51,754 nt of DNA from an uncultured Gemmatimonadales bacterium (lineage in GTDB: Bacteria; Gemmatimonadota; Gemmatimonadetes; Longimicrobiales; Gaopeijiaceae): positions 1 to 51,754 of the forward strand of contig CALFPJ010000046.1 in the NCBI GenBank assembly GCA_937919655.1, in the 5' to 3' direction. Shown in pieces: positions 27,011-34,675 of the stretch; the first letter of the stretch is position 1; each line of letters starts with the position of its first letter. The notes beneath the pieces were generated by a model. The model saw only the letters and a list, made by a program, of their open reading frames with translations, did not search any database and had not been told where the DNA came from. A program made the translations under genes and the position numbers.

Positions 27011-27901
27011 ATGAGCCAAGTCACTTCCGAGCCCGCACCACAGAGCCCGTCGCGCCTTCGCGCGTACTACGAGTTGACCAAACCCGGGATCGCCGGATAC
27101 GTCATGGTCACCGCAGGTGCGAGTGCGTTCGTGGGATCACGGGGCACGATCGACCTCTTGTTTGAGGTCCACACGATGCTTGGGACCGGGCTCGCCACCG
27201 CCGGCGCGTTGTGCCTTAACCAGTACGCAGAGCGTGAGGTGGACACCCTCATGCACCGTACCCGAGGACGCCCGCTCCCATCTGGGAGGGTCACCCCCGC
27301 GGCGGCGCTCGGATTCGGGAGTGTACTGCTCGTTGCTGGCCTCGTGTACCTGGCCATCGCCGTAGGGCCAATCCCCGCGGGCATCGCTGCCTTGAGCGCA
27401 GTTATTTACCACCTCGTGTACCGACCGCTCAAGTCTCGTTCCTACGCGGCGACCTTGGTCGGATCCGTGCCTGGCGCGCTCCCGATGCTGATCGGGTGGA
27501 CCGCGGCGACGGGTGACTTCGATGCCGCGGGTGGCATGTTGTTCGCGATCGGATATCTGTGGCAATTGCCCCACGTACTCGGCCTCGCCTGGATGCTTCA
27601 GGAGGACTACGAACGAGTGGGCTTCAAGTTGATCCCGCAGGGCGGTGCCCCCGTGATCGGTCGACACATGGTCATGGCCACAGCCCTCTTGATTCCCATC
27701 AGCTGGGCCCCGACGGTGCTCGGCTTTACGGGGATGATCTATGCGGTGGGGGCGACCGTTCTCGGACTCGCCTTCGCCTCAAGGGCCGTCCTCGCGGCGC
27801 GGGACCTCACTGAGGCCACCGCACGAAGAGTGTTTTTTGCATCGCTGCTGTATCACCCCCTGTTGTTGGGCTTCATGCTTTTCGACACCGTTCGACTGTA
27901 G
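27011..27901 (+). CDS. ctaB: Protoheme IX farnesyltransferase (heme O synthase)
   Basis: A 296-residue UbiA-family membrane prenyltransferase that adds a farnesyl group to heme b, making heme O for heme-copper oxidases. The first polyprenyl-diphosphate motif lies in N-Q-Y-A-E-R-E-V-D-T-L-M-H-R-T, followed by R-G-R-P-L-P-S-G-R. The second polar loop contains Y-R-P-L-K-S-R-S and L-P-M-L-I-G-W-T-A-A-T-G, then W-Q-L-P-H-V-L-G-L-A-W, all typical of CtaB/CyoE. About eight to nine membrane helices are visible. No cytochrome-oxidase genes are nearby, so it is separated from its usual partners. A tandem-repeat hairpin follows the stop. Confidence 0.93.
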   Translation: MSQVTSEPAPQSPSRLRAYYELTKPGIAGYVMVTAGASAFVGSRGTIDLLFEVHTMLGTGLATAGALCLNQYAEREVDTLMHRTRGRPLPSGRVTPAAALGFGSVLLVAGLVYLAIAVGPIPAGIAALSAVIYHLVYRPLKSRSYAATLVGSVPGALPMLIGWTAATGDFDAAGGMLFAIGYLWQLPHVLGLAWMLQEDYERVGFKLIPQGGAPVIGRHMVMATALLIPISWAPTVLGFTGMIYAVGATVLGLAFASRAVLAARDLTEATARRVFFASLLYHPLLLGFMLFDTVRL

Positions 27902-27906
27902 CAGGG

Positions 27907-27970
27907 CCGCTTCGATCACCGACTGACTGGCGCACGACCGACTGGCGCACAACCGACGCACTCGAAGCGG
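27907..27970. repeat. 15-bp tandem repeat enclosed in a 9-bp inverted repeat
   Basis: Between ctaB and the DmpA gene, GACTGGCGCACRACC occurs twice head to tail (27925-27939, 27940-27954; one mismatch), followed by a partial third unit. CCGCTTCGA (27907-27915) and TCGAAGCGG (27962-27970) flank the array as a perfect inverted repeat, so the whole segment could form a stem with the repeats in its loop. It begins six bases after the ctaB stop codon. Confidence 0.6.
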
Positions 27971-27999
27971 ACACTCGTAGGATCACTGGAGGAATCACC

Positions 28000-29175
28000 G
28001 TGCGACGGAAAGCATTCGCCCCGATCTTCACCGTCCTCTGTTTGGCAGCGTCACCACTCTGCGCGAGCAGCCAGGAGTCGGAGCGGCCCAGAGCCCGAGA
28101 CTTAGGCCTGACTATCGGCGTCTTCGAGACCGGCAGGTACAACGCAATCACCGATGTCGCTGGGGTGCGCGTTGGCCACACAACCGTCTCGGACGGAGTA
28201 CGTATTCAGACGGGGGTGACCGCGATCCTCCCGCACGGGGGCAATCCATATCTGAGCCGCGTGCCCGCCGCGATTCACGTGGGGAACGGCTTCGGCAAAC
28301 TCCTGGGCGTCACGCAGATCCGAGAATTAGGCGAGTTGGAGACACCTATCCTGCTCACCTGCACGTTGTGCGTGTGGAAAGCAGCCGACGCCATGGTCGA
28401 GTGGATGCTCGGCCAGGAGGGCATGGAGAACGTGCGCTCCCTCAACGCCGCGGTCGGTGAAACCAACGACGGTGGGTTGAACGACATCCGTGCGCGGCCC
28501 ATTACCGCCGCCCATGTCGTGCAGGCGTTGGAGTCCGCCTCGGACGGACCCGTGGCGGAAGGCGTGGTCGGCGCGGGCGCCGGGACGTCCGCCTTTGGGT
28601 GGAAGGGTGGGATCGGCACGAGCAGCCGCATCCTTCCGGAGAGCATGGGCGGCTACAGCGTCGGGGTGTTGGTGCAGTCAAACTTCGGCGGCATCCTACA
28701 GATGAACGGCGCGCCGGTCGGCGTCGAGTTGGGACAATATGCGTTTGCTGACCAGGTGGGCCGGGATGAGGCCTACGACCCTCAGGCCGACGTACAGGAG
28801 TGGGGCTCGATCATGATGGTGGTGGCCACAGACGCGCCGCTATCGGATCGCAATTTGGAGCGCATCGCCGCGCGCGCCGTCATGGGTCTGGCCCGGACGG
28901 GGTCGTACGCGAGTAACGGCTCCGGTGACTACGTGATCGCGTTCTCCACAGCGACCGGGGTGCGCCGCTCCACCACGTCAGGTGAGCATACCTATGACGA
29001 CCTCGCCAACGAGAGCATGAGCGGCCTCTTTGAAGCCACCGTCGAGGCCACCGAAGAAGCGATCTATAATTCGTTGCTCAAGGCCCATACGGTCACCAGC
29101 AACGGACGCACGGTCGAGGCGCTGCCGATCGCGGAGACGGTGGAGATTTTGCGGCGCTACGGGGCCATTCGATGA
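28000..29175 (+). CDS. P1-family (DmpA-type) aminopeptidase, exported
   Basis: A 391-residue self-processing N-terminal-nucleophile peptidase of the DmpA / L-aminopeptidase-D-esterase family. A signal peptide ends around A-S-S-Q. Family landmarks are I-T-D-V-A-G-V-R-V-G-H-T near the start, N-G-F-G-K, the V-G-E-T-N-D-G segment, W-K-G-G-I-G-T-S-S-R and the cleavage site W-G-S-I-M-M-V-V-A-T-D-A-P-L. The chain is expected to split between Gly269 and Ser270, making Ser270 the nucleophile. GTG 28000 is preceded by GGAGG at six-base spacing. Its stop overlaps the ATG of the MerB-like gene, so the two are coupled, though a functional link is not obvious. Confidence 0.9.
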   Translation: MRRKAFAPIFTVLCLAASPLCASSQESERPRARDLGLTIGVFETGRYNAITDVAGVRVGHTTVSDGVRIQTGVTAILPHGGNPYLSRVPAAIHVGNGFGKLLGVTQIRELGELETPILLTCTLCVWKAADAMVEWMLGQEGMENVRSLNAAVGETNDGGLNDIRARPITAAHVVQALESASDGPVAEGVVGAGAGTSAFGWKGGIGTSSRILPESMGGYSVGVLVQSNFGGILQMNGAPVGVELGQYAFADQVGRDEAYDPQADVQEWGSIMMVVATDAPLSDRNLERIAARAVMGLARTGSYASNGSGDYVIAFSTATGVRRSTTSGEHTYDDLANESMSGLFEATVEATEEAIYNSLLKAHTVTSNGRTVEALPIAETVEILRRYGAIR

Positions 29176-29894
29176 CCGACGGGGCGCCTTCCGATGACCG
29201 CCGAAGCCAGCCGGTGAGTGGAGGGACCCCCACCGAACTCGACTGGGCGATTCGCACCGCGATCTATCAGAATTTCGCTACCACGGGTGCGGCGCCTTCT
29301 TATGCCGTGCTGGCCGAGCAGTTCGAACGAACGCTCGACCAGGTCTCTGAGTCGATCACCCGCCTGCTCACGGCTCACGAGATCGCGCCCTTCGCCGACG
29401 GCACGGGGGTGTTCATGGCGAACCCCTTCTCCGCTGTCGCAACGGACTACGCGGTCGAGACAGCTGGCGTGACGGTCTTCGCCAACTGTGCATGGGACGC
29501 GCTCGGTGTGCCCGCCATTCTCGGCACAGACGGGTGGATTCGCACGCACTGCGCGGAGCGTGCCACACCCCTCGAGTTCGGTATCCGTGATGGCGCGTTG
29601 ACCGGGGACGAAGGTGTGATCCACATGGTGGTGCCCATCCGCGACGCTTGGGTCGACATCGGCTTTACGTGAAGCCGCATGCTCGCCTTCCGGTCGGAAG
29701 GGGATGTGCACGCTTGGCTTGAACGGACCGGGAACCCGTTCGGCGCCATGATCGACTTCGCGGCGATGTGGGCGCTGGTCCAGCCCTGGTACGCGGGACG
29801 CATGGAGCCGTCTTGGAGGGGCCGCTCTGCAGCCGACGCTCAGGCGATTTTCGACGGACTTGGGCTCGAAGGGGACTTTTGGCGGCTGGGCTAG
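29172..29894 (+). CDS. MerB-like organomercurial lyase with in-frame TGA at the catalytic cysteine (candidate selenoprotein)
   Basis: One reading frame of 240 residues, interrupted only by TGA at 29670-29672 (residue 167). The N-terminal winged-helix part (about 22-90) is followed by F-A-N-C-A-W-D-A-L-G-V-P-A-I-L-G, equivalent to the MerB stretch holding Cys96 and Asp99 (here Cys106 and Asp109). Around the TGA the frame reads D-I-G-F-T-[TGA]-S-R-M-L-A-F-R-S-E, which aligns with the MerB segment S-F-C-C-H-V-H-F-F-A-S. The TGA thus falls on catalytic Cys159; the spacing from the first Cys is 61 residues against 63. A SECIS-like hairpin follows directly. I therefore annotate TGA as possible selenocysteine. 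Family knowledge: MerB cleaves carbon-mercury bonds. Alternative: a plain nonsense mutation. No other mer or sel gene is in the window. Confidence 0.65.
29677..29709 (+). promoter_or_regulatory. Candidate bacterial SECIS hairpin
   Basis: Starting four bases after the in-frame TGA, the message can form an imperfect stem of 29677-29691 with 29696-29709. The inner six base pairs (CCTTCC/GGAAGG) are perfect. Below them come one mismatch, then CT/GA pairs, a bulged C and five more pairs, two of them G-U wobbles. The apical tetraloop is GGTC (29692-29695), about 20 bases from the TGA. Bacterial SECIS elements are hairpins within the coding region just 3' of UGA with a conserved G at the start of the loop, and the E. 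coli fdhF loop contains GGUC. The element fits; folding energy was not computed. Confidence 0.6.
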
Positions 29895-29900
29895 CGTGCC

Positions 29901-31106
29901 CTACAGCACCACTCCCGAGTCCATCAATTCAGAAATCTCTGGACCACTAAACCCGAATTCCTCAAGCACTTCCCGCGTGTGCTCACCAAGCAGCGGCGCC
30001 CCACGTCTCTCTGCGGAGCCACCCGCGTACTCCGAGCCGGACATCTTCACCGGGCTCCCGAGGGAGCGGACGGTACCCGCCCTGGTGTGTTCGACCTCGA
30101 TGACCATGTCTCGGGCCTGAGTCTGAGGGTGCTCAAGCATTTCCCCGATAGATGCGACTGGGCCAGCCGGAACTCCTGCACGGTCGAGCCGCCCCAGCCA
30201 GCTCTCTGTGGAGCGGGCAAGAAAATTCGGCGCGAGAACGCGCACGAGATCGTCCAGGTGGCCCATGCGGTCGGTGTTCGTGCGAAAGCGCAGATCATCC
30301 TGCAGTTCGAGAATGTCCAACGCCTGCGTCAGGCGCTGCCAAGTCGCCTCATTGGAGGCACCGACATTGATCCACCCGTCTGCAGTGGGAAACGTCTGAT
30401 ACGGAGCTGCCAGGGGGTGAGCCGAACCCATTGGGCCGGGCGACAGCCCGCTCGCCAACGCGATCGCGCTCTGCCAGAACGTCTGCGTGATGCCCGCCTC
30501 GAAAAGCGATGTATCGACGCGCTGACCCTTCCCTGTCCGCTCGCGCTCGAACAGTGCAGAGACCACCCCGAACGCCGCGAGGATGCCCGCGGTGATGTCC
30601 GTCACGGGTGCACCGACCTTCACAGGTGCTCGATCCGGGCCCTCACCGGTGAAGCTCATCAGGCCCGAATAACCTTGTGCGATCAGGTCGAAGCCGCCTT
30701 GTCGCGCCAGAGGTCCGGTGCGCCCGAAACCCGTAATCTGACAGTAGACGAGTCGTTGGTTCAGCGCAGATAGCTCGTCGAACCCCAGTCCCATCTTCTC
30801 CATGGTACCGAGCCGGAAATTCTCGATGATCACGTCGGCGTGGCTCACGAGCCGACGGACCGTGGTGCGTCCCTGCTCCGCGCGAAGGTCCAGGGCAATG
30901 CCCCGCTTGCCTCGATTCAGCATCATAAACGCGGCAGACTCGCCGGCGACATCCGGAGGGATGAACCCGCGGGTACCGTCCCCGTTCGGAAGCCGCTCCA
31001 CCTTCACGACATCGGCGCCCATGTCCGCGAGAAGCAGGCCGCAGACTGGGCCCGCCATGACGTGCGCGATCTCGATGACCCTGATGCCAGAAAGGGGTAG
31101 AGGCAT
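29901..31106 (-). CDS. CaiB/BaiF family CoA transferase
   Basis: A 401-residue type III CoA-transferase, which moves CoA between carboxylic acids through an aspartyl intermediate. Typical features are the N-terminal G-I-R-V-I-E-I-A-H-V-M-A-G-P, A-D-M-G-A-D-V-V-K-V-E, F-M-M-L-N-R-G-K-R-G-I-A-L-D-L and the nucleophile Asp in G-A-P-V-T-D-I-T-A-G. A late F-P-T-A-D-G-W-I-N-V follows. It is the last gene of the leftward operon, 15 bp after the enoyl-CoA hydratase gene. In context it probably activates the acid imported by the TRAP system as its CoA thioester; the acid is unknown. Confidence 0.9.
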   Translation of the reverse strand: MPLPLSGIRVIEIAHVMAGPVCGLLLADMGADVVKVERLPNGDGTRGFIPPDVAGESAAFMMLNRGKRGIALDLRAEQGRTTVRRLVSHADVIIENFRLGTMEKMGLGFDELSALNQRLVYCQITGFGRTGPLARQGGFDLIAQGYSGLMSFTGEGPDRAPVKVGAPVTDITAGILAAFGVVSALFERERTGKGQRVDTSLFEAGITQTFWQSAIALASGLSPGPMGSAHPLAAPYQTFPTADGWINVGASNEATWQRLTQALDILELQDDLRFRTNTDRMGHLDDLVRVLAPNFLARSTESWLGRLDRAGVPAGPVASIGEMLEHPQTQARDMVIEVEHTRAGTVRSLGSPVKMSGSEYAGGSAERRGAPLLGEHTREVLEEFGFSGPEISELMDSGVVL

Positions 31107-31121
31107 GAGCAGTGCGCCGCG

Positions 31122-31901
31122 CTATTCGCCCGTGAAGGTCGGCGGACGCTTCTCCATGAACGCCGTTCGTCCTTCGCGATAGTCGTCGGTCTCGAAGGCA
31201 GCGTGCGATTCCTCGCGCTCCACCTCGGTCAGTGGCGCGGGATCGGCGAGCCGACGAATGAATTTCTTGTGCCAGCGGTTCACCAAGGGCGCGCCTGCAG
31301 CAATGCGTCCCGCCAGATCGCGGCCTCGTGAAACGACCTCTCCGTCGGGAGCAACGCGGCTCACGAGTCCCATACGGCGCGCGGCAGCGGACGGGATCAG
31401 GTCACCGGTAAGCAGCAAATCCAGAGCCGGACCTGCCCCAACAAGGCGGACAATGGGATCCAACTCGTCGTACGACATGGTGAGTCCCAGCCGATTGATG
31501 GGCGCGCCGAATTGGCTCGACGCCTCACACGCCCGAATGTCACAACACACCGCAATCTCAAGCCCGCCCCCAACGCAGATACCCTCAATGAGCGCGACGG
31601 TCGGGTGGGGACAGTCGCGGATGGCATGCATCGCGCCGCTGATCGCCGCGGAGTACCCACGCACATCGTCAGGCGTGACGCGCTGGCCTGAGAAAGCGGA
31701 GATGTCCGAGCCCGCCGAAAACGCCCTCCCGCCCGTGCCCCGAACGGTCACGCAACGGATATCGGTGCGGGCTGAGAGCGCGGCGAAGGCCGCCGCGAGC
31801 GCATTCCAACCCGCAAGGTCGAGGACGTTGTGCTTCTCGGGCCCGTCCAGCCGAACCTCGGCGATCGGGCCCTCCACGGTTACGCGAACGGCTGAACTCA
31901 T
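31122..31901 (-). CDS. Enoyl-CoA hydratase/isomerase family protein
   Basis: A 259-residue crotonase-fold enzyme acting on acyl-CoA thioesters. The CoA and oxyanion-hole segments are G-G-R-A-F-S-A-G-S-D-I-S-A-F and A-L-I-E-G-I-C-V-G-G-G-L-E-I-A. The catalytic-acid region reads F-G-A-P-I-N-R-L-G-L-T, where the canonical second glutamate of hydratases is not evident. It could therefore be an isomerase, hydrolase or lyase of the superfamily rather than a hydratase. ATG 31901 overlaps the dctM stop (ATGA), placing it in the operon between the TRAP permease and the CoA transferase. Confidence 0.88.
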   Translation of the reverse strand: MSSAVRVTVEGPIAEVRLDGPEKHNVLDLAGWNALAAAFAALSARTDIRCVTVRGTGGRAFSAGSDISAFSGQRVTPDDVRGYSAAISGAMHAIRDCPHPTVALIEGICVGGGLEIAVCCDIRACEASSQFGAPINRLGLTMSYDELDPIVRLVGAGPALDLLLTGDLIPSAAARRMGLVSRVAPDGEVVSRGRDLAGRIAAGAPLVNRWHKKFIRRLADPAPLTEVEREESHAAFETDDYREGRTAFMEKRPPTFTGE

Positions 31902-33184
31902 CGGTACAAGATCTCCACCAGGGCCATCGGGATGATGGGAACGTAGGTGACGAGCAGCAGCACAGCGAGCAGCACCGCAACGAAGTACACGTTCACTTTA
32001 CTGACCTCCCAGATATCCGCTTTCGCGACAGAACACGCGGTGACCAACACCGACGCAACGGGGGGCGTCTGCTGGCCGATCCCCAAATTCAGCGTGACGA
32101 TGAGCCCGAAGTGCACTGGATCGATACCGGCCGCGAGCACCAGTGGCATCACAATCGGAACGACCAGGATGATCGCGGCCGCCGAGTGGAGGAAAAGACC
32201 AATGACCAGAAAGAACGCATTAAGCAGAAGGAGAATCGCCCACCGGTCTTGGGTCAGTTCCATGATTCCGGCAGCGACCTGTTGCGGCACGCGCACTTCG
32301 GTCAGGTAATCGCCGAGCAGCGCGGAGGCAGCCACAAGCAGCATGACCACAGCGGTCTGCGTGCCGCCCTCGATGACCGCCAGACGAAGGTGCTTCCAAT
32401 CCAGCTCGCGGTAGATCACGGCACCAATGAAGACCGCGGCGACCACCGCGAGCCCGGCACCTTCCGTCGCAGTCACCCAGCCGGTGAAGATGCCACCCAG
32501 AATGATGAGGGGCAGCGTCAGTGCCCATCCGGCCTCTCGAAACGTCGTCCACACGCGGTCGAGACGGAACATCTGCTCTCTGGGGAAGTCGTGCCGTCGA
32601 GCCAGGAGGTAGGCGACGAACATCATCATCAGTCCGCCCAGAATACCCGGCACGATGCCCGCGACGAACAGTTCGACGATCGACGAGCCTGACATGACCC
32701 CGTACAGGATCATGGGAATCGACGGTGGAATGATGACGGCGAGCGTGGCAGACGAAGAGGTCACCGCAGCCGCGAAAGCCTTTGAATATCCCTTCGCTTT
32801 CATTGCCGGAATCAGGATCGACCCCAGCGCCGCGACGTCGGCTACTGCAGATCCGCTGATCTCGGCGAAGAAGAGCGAGGCGGTGATGGTGACCATCGCC
32901 AAGCCACCCCGAACAAAACCGACCATGGCCGAGGCGAAAGCGATGAGGCGTCGACTGATTCCCGACGCATTCATGATCGCGCCCGCCAATATGAAGAGCG
33001 GAATCGCGATCAGCGGAAACGACGTGGCGCCGCTGTACATCACCAGGGCCGAGTTCGGTAACGAACCGAGTCCTCCGGGGCCTGTGACCATGGCCAGCAC
33101 GGCCACGGCTCCCAACGAAACTGCGATAGGGACGCCGACCAGCACGAGCGCGAGCAAGACCAGCCCGATCGCCAGGAGGGTCAC
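31898..33184 (-). CDS. dctM: TRAP transporter large permease, DctM subunit
   Basis: A 428-residue polytopic membrane protein of the DctM/SiaM family, the large subunit of tripartite ATP-independent periplasmic transporters, which drives solute uptake by the sodium or proton gradient. About twelve hydrophobic segments are present. Family blocks visible include F-P-L-I-A-I-P-L-F-I-L-A-G, E-I-S-G-S-A-V-A-D-V-A, I-P-P-S-I-P-M-I-L-Y-G and the late G-L-I-V-T-L-N-L-G-I-G-Q-Q-T-P-P. The GTG start (33184) overlaps the dctQ stop. Confidence 0.93.
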   Translation of the reverse strand: MTLLAIGLVLLALVLVGVPIAVSLGAVAVLAMVTGPGGLGSLPNSALVMYSGATSFPLIAIPLFILAGAIMNASGISRRLIAFASAMVGFVRGGLAMVTITASLFFAEISGSAVADVAALGSILIPAMKAKGYSKAFAAAVTSSSATLAVIIPPSIPMILYGVMSGSSIVELFVAGIVPGILGGLMMMFVAYLLARRHDFPREQMFRLDRVWTTFREAGWALTLPLIILGGIFTGWVTATEGAGLAVVAAVFIGAVIYRELDWKHLRLAVIEGGTQTAVVMLLVAASALLGDYLTEVRVPQQVAAGIMELTQDRWAILLLLNAFFLVIGLFLHSAAAIILVVPIVMPLVLAAGIDPVHFGLIVTLNLGIGQQTPPVASVLVTACSVAKADIWEVSKVNVYFVAVLLAVLLLVTYVPIIPMALVEILYR

Positions 33185-33669
33185 GCGTCCTCCTCCGCTT
33201 CGGATGCGCGCAGCGCACTAGGAAGAGACAGCAGCTGGGCCGCGATGAACAACACAGCCCCAATCGGCATCACAGACTGCGTGACGGCCAGCGGCACCCA
33301 CGGCAGCGACACCAAAGTCGAGCCGCCCAACACCGAAAGCACCCGCACCCCAGCCCAAGCGACCGCGCTAAAGAAGGTGATGACCACCAGGTCACCAAAG
33401 ATGACGACAGCTTTGCGGGCGTTTCCGGGCAGCCTGTCCACCAAGGTCGGCATGCCGATGTGCGAACGGCTGAGCGCGGCCAGAGCGGCACCGTAATAGG
33501 TGAGCCAGGCGAGTACGACTGATGCGACTTCGTCGTACCACACCAGTGATGCACCGGCCTTCCGGAAGCCCACGCCCACAACGACGATGAGCGCGAGCGT
33601 CACCATCAGCGTGAGGACGATCGCCTCAAGGATCTTTCGGAGGAGACTCCGGACCGTGTCGAAGTTCAC
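33181..33669 (-). CDS. dctQ: TRAP transporter small permease, DctQ subunit
   Basis: A 162-residue membrane protein with four hydrophobic segments, the normal DctQ pattern: first helix I-V-L-T-L-M-V-T-L-A-L-I-V-V-V, then W-Y-D-E-V-A-S-V-V-L-A-W-L-T-Y-Y-G-A, where DctQ proteins carry the conserved W-x-D/E-E-x-x-R/x-x-x-x-W motif, and a S-R-S-H-I-G-M loop. GTG 33669 is taken as the start; longer in-frame possibilities overlap dctP and look non-native. Nineteen bases separate it from dctP, and its stop overlaps the dctM start. Confidence 0.9.
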   Translation of the reverse strand: MNFDTVRSLLRKILEAIVLTLMVTLALIVVVGVGFRKAGASLVWYDEVASVVLAWLTYYGAALAALSRSHIGMPTLVDRLPGNARKAVVIFGDLVVITFFSAVAWAGVRVLSVLGGSTLVSLPWVPLAVTQSVMPIGAVLFIAAQLLSLPSALRASEAEEDA

Positions 33670-33688
33670 GTGAGCCAAACGCGAACGA

Positions 33689-34675
33689 TCAGTTGGAGCC
33701 AGCGGCTCTCGCCCGCTGCACCAGTCCTGCACCGCCCTCGACGGTACGCCCGAACTCAACATAGACGGGCGCACTCGCTCGCTCGAAGCTCTCTCGATCT
33801 GGCGTATTCACCTGCACCCCTGCTTCACGCACGGCATCCAACAACTCGGTGTCGAGCCGTTCGGCGGTCTCATGAACAAAAGCCTGAGTTGCGCGGGCCT
33901 CCTCCTCCAGCACCTCACGCACGTCGTCCGGAAGTCCCGCCCACCGCGACGGAGAGACCACCACGTACCCAGGCGTATACACGTGCCCCGTCAGCGACAG
34001 GTACTCCTGGACCTCGTACAACTTCGACCCCCAGATCTGCGCCAACGGGTTCTCTTGCCCATCGATGGCACCCGTCTGCAGGCCGATGAATACCTCGGAC
34101 AGTGCCATAGGGGTCGGGTTCGCCCCAAATGTTTGGAAGAGCTTCACGCGCCACACGCCGCGCGGTATCCGCAGCTTGATGCCAGAGAGATCGGCAGGAA
34201 CAACAATGGGGTGCTCGTTGTTCGTGACGTGTCGAAATCCGTTTTCCCAAACCGCAATCATCTTGTAACCCTCGGCCTCGGCAAGCGGAGCGAGGTCAGG
34301 CCACACCACGGCTTCCTCGATGGCCCGCATGTGCGTGCGGTCGTGCACGAGGTACGGCATCTCAAAAAGACCAAACGCTTCGATCTGTGATGACATCACG
34401 GTCGACGGCAACGCAAAGTCCACGGTCCCGAGTTTGATTTTTTGTAGCAGAAGCTCGTCGCCACCCAGCTGGCTCGAACCAAAGACCACGACCTCGTACG
34501 CGTCGAGTCGTGCGTTCACTCGGCGGGCGAACTCTTCGGCGGAGAGGGCGAACAGAGATCCCGGCTCGCCGACGTGGCCGAATTTGAGCTCAATTGGCCC
34601 CACATGTTCTGGGGCGCATCCAGCGAGCGAGCAGAGGATGGCAGCAGCGGCAGCGAGATGTCGGACATGGGTCAT
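33689..34675 (-). CDS. dctP: TRAP transporter solute-binding protein, DctP family
   Basis: A 328-residue periplasmic solute receptor, probably lipid-anchored: the signal ends in the lipobox S-L-A-G-C at Cys20. DctP family features include F-G-H-V-G near the mature start, G-G-D-E-L-L-L-Q-K-I-K-L-G-T-V-D, L-R-I-P-R (the arginine that pairs with the ligand carboxylate) and M-A-L-S-E-V-F-I-G-L-Q-T-G-A-I-D-G-Q-E-N-P. The ligand is therefore likely a carboxylate. ATG 34675 overlaps the stop of the upstream aminotransferase gene (ATGA). Confidence 0.92.
   Translation of the reverse strand: MTHVRHLAAAAAILCSLAGCAPEHVGPIELKFGHVGEPGSLFALSAEEFARRVNARLDAYEVVVFGSSQLGGDELLLQKIKLGTVDFALPSTVMSSQIEAFGLFEMPYLVHDRTHMRAIEEAVVWPDLAPLAEAEGYKMIAVWENGFRHVTNNEHPIVVPADLSGIKLRIPRGVWRVKLFQTFGANPTPMALSEVFIGLQTGAIDGQENPLAQIWGSKLYEVQEYLSLTGHVYTPGYVVVSPSRWAGLPDDVREVLEEEARATQAFVHETAERLDTELLDAVREAGVQVNTPDRESFERASAPVYVEFGRTVEGGAGLVQRARAAGSN

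Noticed and set aside
29172..29894. Two separate genes, 29172-29672 and 29679-29894
   Set aside because: Both lie in the same frame, the second has no ribosome-binding site, and together they match one MerB-like protein. Splitting them would cut the fold at its catalytic site.
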